From an uncultured Collinsella sp. (GTDB lineage Bacteria; Actinomycetota; Coriobacteriia; Coriobacteriales; Coriobacteriaceae), in NCBI GenBank assembly GCA_902465265.1, contig CABQMF010000030.1, positions 1-23,268 on the forward strand: 23,268 nt of DNA, read 5' to 3'. Position 1 is the stretch's first letter, and every line of letters begins with the position of its first letter. Under the pieces are notes generated by a model. That model did no database searches and had not been told where the DNA came from. It saw only the letters and a list, made by a program, of their open reading frames with translations. Below are positions 8,195 to 14,644 of this stretch, piece by piece. Made by a program: the position numbers and the translations under genes.

Positions 8195-8758
8195 ATGCCT
8201 ACCATTTCTACCGCCGACTTCAAGAACGGCCTCGGTCTCCGCATTAAGGACAAGGTCTACACCATCGTCGAGTTCCAGCATGTCAAGCCGGGCAAGGGCG
8301 GCGCGTTTGTGCGCTACAAGACCCGCGACATCAAGAGCGGCCGCGTCGTCGAGAACACCTGCAACGCCGGCACCAAGTTCGAGAGCGTTATGCTCACCAC
8401 CCGTGAGTTCCAGTACCTCTACAACGATGGCGCCGACTACATCTTCATGGACAATGAGACCTATGAGCAGGTTCCCGTTCCCGAGGACATGGTGGGCGAG
8501 AACTCCAAGTGGCTGCGCGAGAACGACATCTGCCAGCTGCTCTTCGCCGACGATGAGCTCATGGGCGTGACCCCGCCGATGTTCATCGAGACCACCATCG
8601 TCCAGACCGACCCGGGCTTTAAGGGCGACACCGTCCAGGGTTCCACCAAGCCGGCCACGATCGACACCGGCGCTGTCATCCAGGTCCCCATGTACCTCAA
8701 CGAAGGCGAGGTCATCAAGGTTGACACCCGCGACGGCAAGTTCGTCTCCCGCGTCTAG
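8195..8758 (+). CDS. efp: Translation elongation factor P
   Basis: EF-P binds the ribosome between the P and E sites and relieves stalling at polyproline stretches. The 187-aa length is standard (185-190). The three-domain OB-fold pattern is present, including the C-terminal signature around GSTKPATIDTGAVIQVPMYLNEGEVIKVDTRDG. The tip loop of domain I reads KPGKGGAF with lysine at residue 34, the position that is beta-lysylated or otherwise modified in several bacteria. ATG 8195 has AAGAAAGG upstream; an in-frame TTG at 8162 would add 11 residues and is rejected. First gene of the efp-asp23-nusB run. Confidence 0.97.
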   Translation: MPTISTADFKNGLGLRIKDKVYTIVEFQHVKPGKGGAFVRYKTRDIKSGRVVENTCNAGTKFESVMLTTREFQYLYNDGADYIFMDNETYEQVPVPEDMVGENSKWLRENDICQLLFADDELMGVTPPMFIETTIVQTDPGFKGDTVQGSTKPATIDTGAVIQVPMYLNEGEVIKVDTRDGKFVSRV

Positions 8759-8782
8759 CAACCAACTCTTCTAGGAGGACTC

Positions 8783-9145
8783 ATGCCCCAGGAAATCAAG
8801 ATTGACGGCATCGGCATTTCGCCCGATGTTCTGACCGCCATCGTCTCGCGCGCCGTGTCGGATGTCGAGGGCATCGCCTCCGTTGGCGTCAAGGACCTTG
8901 CCACCAACCTTGTCTCCATGATGCTCTCGTCCAAGGCCCCGGCTTCCGAGCCGGCGGTCGAGGCCGAGGTCGTCGGCGACAAGCTCGCACTCACCGTGCG
9001 TGTCGTGGTGTTCTTTGGCTATCCGTTCAAGAAGCTCGCCGAGGCCGTTCGCGCCGCCGTGGTCGCCGCTATCGACGCTCAGGTGGGCGTCGAGGTCGAG
9101 CGCGTTGACGTTTGCATCGACGGCCTCGTTTTCCCCAAGGAGTAA
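8783..9145 (+). CDS. Asp23/Gls24 family envelope stress response protein
   Basis: The 120-aa protein has the Asp23 family layout: a start IKIDGIGISPDVLTAIVSRAVSDVEGIASV, a variable middle, and the conserved end DVCIDGLVF. Family members are small soluble proteins, some membrane-associated through AmaP. The paralogue YqhY sits between efp and nusB in Bacillus and has been linked there to lipid (acetyl-CoA carboxylase) homeostasis. The same position here argues for the YqhY branch. AGGAGG at 8773-8778 is a strong ribosome-binding site. The exact function in this organism is unknown. Confidence 0.9.
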   Translation: MPQEIKIDGIGISPDVLTAIVSRAVSDVEGIASVGVKDLATNLVSMMLSSKAPASEPAVEAEVVGDKLALTVRVVVFFGYPFKKLAEAVRAAVVAAIDAQVGVEVERVDVCIDGLVFPKE

Positions 9146-9148
9146 CCT

Positions 9149-9736
9149 TTGAGCCTTAAGGTTTATCGCGGGCGCACGCTTGCCCGCAGTCAGGCGCTGC
9201 AGCTGCTGTTCCAGGCTGAGGCCACGGACAGTCCGCTCGAGCGCGTCCTCGAGGGCGATTTCCTGATCTCGAAGGGTCCCCTCGACCCCTATGCGCTGGA
9301 GCTTTGCCGCGGTGCCTACGAGCATATCGATCGCATCGACTGTGCCCTGCGCGCCGTCGCCAAGAACTGGGATCTTATGCGCATGCCCGGCGCCGACCGC
9401 AACCTGCTGCGTATTGCCGTCTACGAGATGCGCTTCCTCACCGACGAGGAGGTCTCGGACGCCATCGTCATCAACGAGGCCGTCGAGATCGCCAAGGCTT
9501 ATGGTACCGACCAGTCCGCATCGTTTGTCAACGGCGTGCTGGGCAAGATCGCTCGCAGCGAGGAGCTGCCGGGCGAGGACCTGTACCAAGAGCTGCTGGC
9601 CGAGGATCGCGCTCGCGAGGAGGCACAGGCTGCCGAGGCGGCCGCCAAGGTCGCTGCCGCTCAGGCTGCCGCCGGTGTACTTGACGAGGATGCGGACGCC
9701 GCTGGGGCCGTCGAGGCCGACTCCGTCGAGGAGTAG
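9149..9736 (+). CDS. nusB: Transcription antitermination factor NusB with a long acidic/alanine tail
   Basis: NusB pairs with NusE (S10) on boxA RNA to support rRNA antitermination. Residues ~5-145 match the all-helical NusB domain (RTLARSQALQLLFQAE, DLMRMPGADRNLLRIAVYEM, AIVINEAVEIAKAYGTDQSASFVNGVLGKIA). The protein then continues for ~50 residues as an Ala/Glu/Asp-rich tail, making 195 aa against the usual 130-150. The only well-placed start is TTG 9149, 6 nt after AAGGAG (9137-9142) and 3 nt after the asp23 stop. TTG is rare here, so a modest translation rate is possible. The tail probably has no fold of its own. Confidence 0.93.
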   Translation: MSLKVYRGRTLARSQALQLLFQAEATDSPLERVLEGDFLISKGPLDPYALELCRGAYEHIDRIDCALRAVAKNWDLMRMPGADRNLLRIAVYEMRFLTDEEVSDAIVINEAVEIAKAYGTDQSASFVNGVLGKIARSEELPGEDLYQELLAEDRAREEAQAAEAAAKVAAAQAAAGVLDEDADAAGAVEADSVEE

Positions 9737-9738
9737 CC

Positions 9739-10005
9739 ATGCCAGAGGGTTCCGTCCGCAACTTCGATGAGATCTCGGATCGCCTGGACCAGATCATCGC
9801 CACCGTTCGCTCCAAGGATACGTCCTTGGAGCGTTCGCTCGATTTGTTTGACGAGGCGATTGAGCTGGGCTCCCGTGCGGTCGATATGGTCGACAAGTTT
9901 GAGCTGACGCCGCGTGAGGCCGACAAGCTCGAGCAGGAATACGATGAGGATGCGGCAAACGAGTCCCAAGATAGACAGGCTGCATCTCCGGATACGAATG
10001 GTTGA
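9739..10005 (+). CDS. xseB: Exodeoxyribonuclease VII small subunit
   Basis: XseB is the small helical subunit that packs on XseA to form exonuclease VII, which degrades single-stranded DNA. The 88-aa protein carries the family pattern FDEISDRLDQIIATVRSKDTSLERSLDLFDEAIELG, with a hydrophilic tail after residue ~70. ATG 9739 lies 3 nt after the nusB stop, with GAGGAG overlapping the end of nusB. The large-subunit gene xseA, normally directly upstream, is not in the window. The stop is immediately followed by the tlyA start (TGATG). Confidence 0.88.
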   Translation: MPEGSVRNFDEISDRLDQIIATVRSKDTSLERSLDLFDEAIELGSRAVDMVDKFELTPREADKLEQEYDEDAANESQDRQAASPDTNG

Positions 10006-10817
10006 TGGCATTCATGAAACGCGTGCGTCTCGATGACGAACTGATTTCACAGGGCATCTGCGCCGATCGCGCGGATGCCCTTCGCACTCTTATGGCCGGC
10101 TTGGTTTCGAGTGGCGGTGAGCGTTTGACCTCCCCGGGGCTCAAGGTGACGCCGGGCCTGCCACTGCACGTTAAGGGGCGCATTCCGTACGTTGGGCGCG
10201 GCGGCCTTAAGCTCGAGGGTGCGCTCGATGCGTTTGGGATCGATCCGACGGACCTTGCTTGCCTCGATGTGGGATGCTCCACGGGCGGCTTTACCGATTG
10301 CCTGCTCAAGCGCGGCGCCGCGACCGTTGTCTCGGTCGACGTGGGCCGTGCCCAGTTCGACTGGTCGCTGCGTCAGGACGATCGCGTGACGCTCCACGAG
10401 CGCACGAATGTGACGCAGTTGCCCGAGCTCGGCTACGGCGGCGCTATCGACCTGGCCGTGTGCGACGTGTCGTTTACGAGTATCGCGAATATCATCGACG
10501 CGGTGCTGGCATGCCTGAAGCCTTCGGGTTCGTTTTGCACGCTCGTAAAGCCGCAGTTTGAGGCGCCGGCTGCGCTGGTGGGCGAGGGCGGTATCGTGAC
10601 CGACCCCGCCGTCCGCCGCGATACACTCGTGGGGGCGATTGAGCTGTTCGCTGCCAGGGGCCTGTTCCCGCTTGACGTGTGCGTGTCGCCCATCCATGGC
10701 GCCAAGGGCAACATCGAGTTTTTCCTGTACGGCACGAGGTTTGCCCCCGGCGAGCGCTCCGATGACGAGTTGCAATCCCAGGTATCGGCTTTGAGCGAGA
10801 AAGCGGCAACGCTATGA
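10005..10817 (+). CDS. tlyA: TlyA family rRNA 2'-O-methyltransferase
   Basis: TlyA methylates 2'-hydroxyls of rRNA (C1409 of 16S and C1920 of 23S in mycobacteria), which affects capreomycin sensitivity. The ~270-aa protein has an N-terminal S4-like RNA-binding region (RVRLDDELISQGICADRADALRTLMAG) and an FtsJ-type SAM domain starting YVGRGGLKLEGAL, with motif I CLDVGCSTGGFTD, then CDVSFTSI and LVKPQFEA. ATG 10005 shares its A with the xseB TGA; ATG 10014 or TTG 10002 are alternatives. Bacillus yqxC occupies the same place before recN. The end overlaps nadK by 4 bp. Confidence 0.93.
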   Translation: MAFMKRVRLDDELISQGICADRADALRTLMAGLVSSGGERLTSPGLKVTPGLPLHVKGRIPYVGRGGLKLEGALDAFGIDPTDLACLDVGCSTGGFTDCLLKRGAATVVSVDVGRAQFDWSLRQDDRVTLHERTNVTQLPELGYGGAIDLAVCDVSFTSIANIIDAVLACLKPSGSFCTLVKPQFEAPAALVGEGGIVTDPAVRRDTLVGAIELFAARGLFPLDVCVSPIHGAKGNIEFFLYGTRFAPGERSDDELQSQVSALSEKAATL

Positions 10818-11674
10818 AGGTCTTTCTGGTTCCCAATTACTACAAGCAAGAGGCGGTCGAGAGCGGCCTGATGCTCGAGCTCTGGCTGACGCGCCAGGGC
10901 TACGAGGTCGTATGGGCGGCCGATCAGCGCTCGAAGATTCAGAGCACGCCCGATGTTGACGATGCCGACTTGGTCATCACGCTCGGCGGCGACGGCACAC
11001 TTCTGCGCGCCGCCCGTATTCTCAACTACCGCGAGATTCCCATTTTGGGTCTTTCCTATGGCCACCTGGGCTTTTTGACGGCGGCCAGTCCCGAGGAACG
11101 CGATATTTTGCAGGTTGTGAGCGATGCCCTGTCCGGTGAGCTCCACGTGAGCCGCCGCGCCACTATCGCCGCGGATATCGTCTCGGTGCGCGATGACGGC
11201 ACGAAGGATGTCGTGCGTTCGTTCGCCCTCAACGACATGGCGCTCACGCGTGGGCCCCTGTCCGATATGGTCGAGTTTGACATCACGGTGTCCGGCCATC
11301 ATATCGATCGCCTGCGCGGTGACGGTGTCGTCGTGTCGACGGCGACCGGCTCCACCGGCTATGCGCTGAGCGCCGGTGGCCCTATCGTCAGCCCTGATTA
11401 CACGGGCATGGTCTGCGTGCCCATCGCGCCGCACACCATTCAGGCTCGCGCCTTCCTGACCTCGCCGAGCGATGTCGTCGAAATCTTTATGTCAGATGAT
11501 CGTCCGAGCGTGCCGGCGATTGCCATCGATGGGCAGTTTATTACCTGCGATGGCACGGTCGAGAGCGTGGCTGTGCGTCGCGGTCCCGGCGATGTGCTGC
11601 TGCTGGATTATGGCCCCGAGAGCTTCTATAACTCGGTGAGCCGCGTGTTCTACGGAGTGCGTCATGATCGATGA
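10814..11674 (+). CDS. nadK: NAD kinase
   Basis: NAD kinase phosphorylates NAD to NADP using ATP or polyphosphate. The 286-aa protein has the GGDGT motif at residues 58-62, the FALNDMAL motif (usual ALNE/D), and the glycine-rich TATGSTGYALSAGGP in the C-terminal beta-sandwich. Length is standard (270-300). It overlaps tlyA by 4 bp and recN by 11 bp, so the three are translationally linked. In this gene order nadK often sits beside tlyA and recN in actinobacteria and clostridia. Confidence 0.95.
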   Translation: MKVFLVPNYYKQEAVESGLMLELWLTRQGYEVVWAADQRSKIQSTPDVDDADLVITLGGDGTLLRAARILNYREIPILGLSYGHLGFLTAASPEERDILQVVSDALSGELHVSRRATIAADIVSVRDDGTKDVVRSFALNDMALTRGPLSDMVEFDITVSGHHIDRLRGDGVVVSTATGSTGYALSAGGPIVSPDYTGMVCVPIAPHTIQARAFLTSPSDVVEIFMSDDRPSVPAIAIDGQFITCDGTVESVAVRRGPGDVLLLDYGPESFYNSVSRVFYGVRHDR

Positions 11675-13292
11675 GCTGCAGGTTTCCAACATTGCGCTCA
11701 TTCGCGAGGCGACGTTGGTGCCGAGTGCCGGCTTGACCGTCCTGACCGGTGAGACCGGTGCTGGCAAGACCGCGCTTCTTTCGGCGCTCAAGCTTATTTT
11801 GGGCGAGCGCGCCGATTCGTCGACGGTTCGCGAGGGCGAGGCGCTTGCCAGCGTCGAGGCGCGCCTGTTTGACGGCCCGCACGACACGGAGGGCTTCACC
11901 GTGCAGCGCAGCCTTTCTGCCGAGGGCCGCAGCCGCGTAAAAATTGACGGCCGCATCGCCAGCGTGCGCGAGCTTTCGGAGCGCGTCGGCGTGATGATGG
12001 ATCTGTGCGGTCAGCATGAACATCAGCGCCTGCTCGACCCGGCGCACCATGTCGCCATGGTCGATGCTTGGGCTGGGCGCGCGGCGCTTGAGGCGCTCGA
12101 GAAGTATCGCACCTGCTTTAAGGCTTCGCGTGCCGCCGCCAAGGAGCTTCGCCGTGTGGAGGAAGCCTCGCGTGCGCAGGGGAGTCGCGTCGAGGAAGCA
12201 CGTTTTGCCCTTGAGCGTATCTCCGAGGTCGACCCCAAGCCAGGCGAGTACGAGGAACTCGAGGAGCTGCTGCCTCGCTCGGAGCACGCCGAGGTCTTGG
12301 TGGCGACGGCAAACGAGGCCCATGAATCGCTTGCCGCCGAAGGGGGAGCGCTCGATGCCGTGAACGGCGCCGTGGCCGAGCTTTCACGCATGGCGACCGT
12401 TGACCGCAAGCTCGGTGACATCGCCGATGCGCTTTCGGATGCCTGCATCTCGCTTGAGGATTGCGCCAACGAGCTGCGTGCCTATCGCGATGGCGTTGCG
12501 TTTGACCCTCGTGAGCTCGCTCGCATGCGCGAGCGGTATTCCGACCTAAAGGGCCTGCTGCGTCAGTGGGGGCCCACTATGGATGATGTCTTTGCCATGC
12601 GTGATCGCTCGCAAGAGCTGCTGTCTCTAGTCGATGATGGTGATGAACAGATCAAGAAGGCTCGCGAGGCACTCGGGAGCGCTGAACGCGAGCTCTTTGC
12701 TGCCGCCAAGGTACTTAAGCGCGCGCGGAACACCGCTGCTCCGCGCTTTTGTCACGAGGTTGGCCGTCAGATGGGTCGCCTGGAGATGGGCGGCGCCGAG
12801 CTGGTCTGGGAGTCTCGCGATCTTCCGCGTGCCGAATGGACTCTGGCGGGTCCTTCGAGCTATGAGCTGCTATATCGCAGCGGTGCCGGATTGACGCCGC
12901 GCCCCCTGCGCCGCATTGCGTCGGGCGGCGAGCTGAGCCGCGTTATGCTGGCAAGCAAGGTTGTCCTCGGTAATGCGGACGGCGTCGACACGTTGGTGTT
13001 TGACGAGGTTGATGCCGGTGTCGGAGGCTCTACTGCACGTGCTCTTGCTGGTGTGCTGGCAGATCTCGCCGCCACGCATCAGGTGATTGTCGTAACCCAC
13101 CTGGCACAGGTCGCCGTCATGGCCGACAAACATTACGTGGTCAGTAAAGAGCCCGGCGACGTTCCCCAAACGCATTTGGATGAGGTAGCTGGGGACGCCC
13201 GTACCGCAGAGATCGCCCGTATGCTGAGCGGCGATCAATCGGAGGCAAGCCTAGCGCATGCCAGGCAGATGCTGGAAGAAGCGTGTGCTTAG
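11664..13292 (+). CDS. recN: DNA repair protein RecN
   Basis: RecN is an SMC-like ATPase that acts early at double-strand breaks. The 542-aa protein has Walker A TGETGAGKT (28-36), a long central coiled-coil region (~150-360), the ABC signature SGGELSR from residue 420, and Walker B TLVFDEVDAGVGG with D447/E448. Length matches the family (~550). Walker A ends KT rather than the more usual KS, a tolerated change. ATG 11664 lies inside nadK, with GGAG about 7 nt upstream. It is the last gene of the efp run, followed by a long hairpin and bidirectional terminator. Confidence 0.96.
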   Translation: MIDELQVSNIALIREATLVPSAGLTVLTGETGAGKTALLSALKLILGERADSSTVREGEALASVEARLFDGPHDTEGFTVQRSLSAEGRSRVKIDGRIASVRELSERVGVMMDLCGQHEHQRLLDPAHHVAMVDAWAGRAALEALEKYRTCFKASRAAAKELRRVEEASRAQGSRVEEARFALERISEVDPKPGEYEELEELLPRSEHAEVLVATANEAHESLAAEGGALDAVNGAVAELSRMATVDRKLGDIADALSDACISLEDCANELRAYRDGVAFDPRELARMRERYSDLKGLLRQWGPTMDDVFAMRDRSQELLSLVDDGDEQIKKAREALGSAERELFAAAKVLKRARNTAAPRFCHEVGRQMGRLEMGGAELVWESRDLPRAEWTLAGPSSYELLYRSGAGLTPRPLRRIASGGELSRVMLASKVVLGNADGVDTLVFDEVDAGVGGSTARALAGVLADLAATHQVIVVTHLAQVAVMADKHYVVSKEPGDVPQTHLDEVAGDARTAEIARMLSGDQSEASLAHARQMLEEACA

Positions 13293-13313
13293 ACCGAGCC
13301 GCTACATACATGT

Positions 13314-13500
13314 CCGACCCGGCCGCCACGATATCGGTCCATCTACTACGTTTAATAGGCTATCGGCAACCACGCCAAAAATTGCAAAAAGAAAACCGCA
13401 GGTAGAACGCCTGCGGTTTTCTCTATTTTCGGTATGTGGTTGGGCCATACGGATAAAACGTAGTAGATGGGCCAGTTTCGTGGCGACCGGCGTTTGTCGG
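13314..13500. repeat. Long inverted repeat filling the recN / rpiR-family gap
   Basis: The 33-nt arms 13321-13353 and 13456-13488 pair at 30 of 33 positions (two as G.U). They include a perfect 15-bp core (CCATCTACTACGTTT, 13339-13353, with its complement at 13456-13470). Further pairs extend outward (13319-13320 with 13489-13490; CCGAC 13314-13318 with GTCGG 13496-13500) and inward (CAACCAC 13367-13373 with GTGGTTG 13436-13442), leading to the terminator stem. The structure occupies nearly all of the 221-bp gap. Confidence 0.85.
13390..13422. terminator. Bidirectional intrinsic terminator between recN and the rpiR-family gene
   Basis: A perfect 13-bp stem (13390-13402 with 13410-13422, loop TAGAACG) is flanked by an A-rich tract on the left and a T-rich tract on the right, so it can terminate both strands. 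This fits the convergent genes on either side. It lies at the centre of a much longer inverted repeat. Confidence 0.88.
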
Positions 13501-13513
13501 CTCCCCAAAATGT

Positions 13514-14371
13514 CTACTCCACGACCTTATCCGGCTGGATGAGCTCCTCGTAGTAGCTGATGTGCTCTCGGGCGTCCTCGATTTCGGGCAGCAGGAAGTT
13601 GTAGATAACCTCGATGATCATCGTGGCGCTCATCTTGGAGAACGCGAAGTCGCCCGTTGTCAGCAGCGCCTCGTGATTGACGGTATTAAAGGTGTAGTCG
13701 GCTAGGCGTGCAAGTGGAGACTTGCTGTCGCTGCTGATGACGACTACAGTGGCGCCGCAATCGCGAGCTGCTTTTGCCATGCGGTTCAGTCGACGCGACT
13801 TGCCTGAGTTCGAGATCAGCACGATGACATCACCAGGGCGCAACGTGAGCGCGAATCCAATCGAGGTCTCGCTGATAGTGCTTGCCATGCAGCGAAGGCC
13901 CAGCTGCGAAAACTTAAATGTCGCGTCGAGCGCGACCGCGTTCGTATTGCCCACGGCGGCGAACTCAATAACGCCGGCATTCTTAAGCGCGTGTACAACT
14001 GCGGCCAACGTGTCGTGATCAATGCCGTCGATGGTCGCATTAAGCTCACTCACCTTGGCGGCGAGGATATTTTTTAGGCTCTGCTCCATGTTGTCGAGCG
14101 AGACCTCGTCGGTCAGGCCCTCGTTGCGCTGACTCTCTAAGTCGCGCGCCAACGAAAACTGAAAGCTGCGGAAGCTGCCAAAGCCCAGCTTGCGGCAGAA
14201 GCGCGAAACTGTCGCCTCGGACGTGGCAGCGGCTCGTGAGAGCTGGGCGGCCGTCAGGCGCGGCGCCTCGGACTGGTGCTCCAATATATAGTCGACAATG
14301 CGCTGCTCGGAATCGCTGTACCCTTTGTGCGTGCTAATAAGGGAGAGCGCGCTCTTGCTGCTATCGGTCAT
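13514..14371 (-). CDS. RpiR-family transcriptional regulator (HTH + SIS domain)
   Basis: RpiR-type regulators sense phosphosugars through a SIS domain and control sugar catabolic genes. The 285-aa protein has an N-terminal HTH_6 domain (residues ~1-77: YSDSEQRIVDYILEH, LTAAQLSRAAATSEATVSRFCRKLGF) and a SIS domain (~125-255: IEFAAVGNTNAVALDATFKF, GDVIVLISNSGKSRRLNRMAKAARDCGATVVVIS). The start (14371) has AGGAG (complement of 14378-14382) 6 nt upstream. It is divergent from the fructose-type PTS gene and is the obvious candidate regulator of that block and of itself. The effector is probably a sugar phosphate such as fructose 1-phosphate, but this is inferred. Confidence 0.93.
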   Translation of the reverse strand: MTDSSKSALSLISTHKGYSDSEQRIVDYILEHQSEAPRLTAAQLSRAAATSEATVSRFCRKLGFGSFRSFQFSLARDLESQRNEGLTDEVSLDNMEQSLKNILAAKVSELNATIDGIDHDTLAAVVHALKNAGVIEFAAVGNTNAVALDATFKFSQLGLRCMASTISETSIGFALTLRPGDVIVLISNSGKSRRLNRMAKAARDCGATVVVISSDSKSPLARLADYTFNTVNHEALLTTGDFAFSKMSATMIIEVIYNFLLPEIEDAREHISYYEELIQPDKVVE

Positions 14372-14385
14372 GGATGGCTCCTGGT

Positions 14386-14440
14386 TGGCATTGAAAATTG
14401 GACTCGTTTTTCAATGCCATAGTATACGGGCATTTTCAAT
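14386..14440. promoter_or_regulatory. rpiR-family gene promoter with ATTGAAAA operator candidates
   Basis: A 12-bp perfect inverted repeat (14386-14397 with 14408-14419) contains ATTGAAAA and its complement. A third copy of the same octamer (as TTTTCAAT) is at 14433-14440. On the minus strand, TATACT (complement of 14421-14426) is a good -10, placing the start near 14414, inside the repeat. A regulator bound here would block its own gene, which suggests autoregulation. Confidence 0.55.
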
Positions 14441-14453
14441 TACAAGATACACC

Positions 14454-14517
14454 TTGCCGTTTCAAGTGTTGATGGTAAACTTTCACTTACCGTTTACGGT
14501 TATGAAAGAACCTTTCA
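14454..14517 (+). promoter_or_regulatory. Candidate promoter and operator of the fructose-type PTS gene
   Basis: TTGCCG (14454-14459) and TAAACT (14476-14481) are 16 nt apart, and the -10 is preceded by TGG (extended -10). Downstream lies a perfect palindrome TGAAAG-AAC-CTTTCA (14503-14517), near +15, a plausible repressor site. TTTCAAGTGT occurs twice as a direct repeat (14460-14469 and 14567-14576). Assignment to the divergent RpiR regulator is inferred. Confidence 0.4.
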
Positions 14518-14582
14518 CCGGAGAATTGCGCCCTGTCTCTTCTCACGCGGACGGTAGGTTGGTATCTTTCAAGTGTGGAAAA

Positions 14583-14640
14583 ACGCGCATTGAAGCGCGT
14601 GTAGGGGAGCGCCTGCGGGCGCAAAACTTAAAAAGGAGGG
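14583..14640 (+). promoter_or_regulatory. Leader hairpins and ribosome-binding site of the PTS gene
   Basis: Two small GC-rich hairpins precede the strong AAAAGGAGGG ribosome-binding site (14631-14640): ACGCGC/GCGCGT (14583-14588 with 14595-14600) and GCGCC/GGCGC (14609-14613 with 14618-14622). Neither is followed by a T-run, so they are not terminators. They may stabilise or regulate the leader RNA. Confidence 0.4.
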
Positions 14641-14644
14641 ACAC

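Noticed and set aside
12723..12750. Terminator-like hairpin inside recN
   Set aside because: A 7-bp stem followed by only four T residues lies within an intact coding frame. It is expected by chance in GC-rich DNA.
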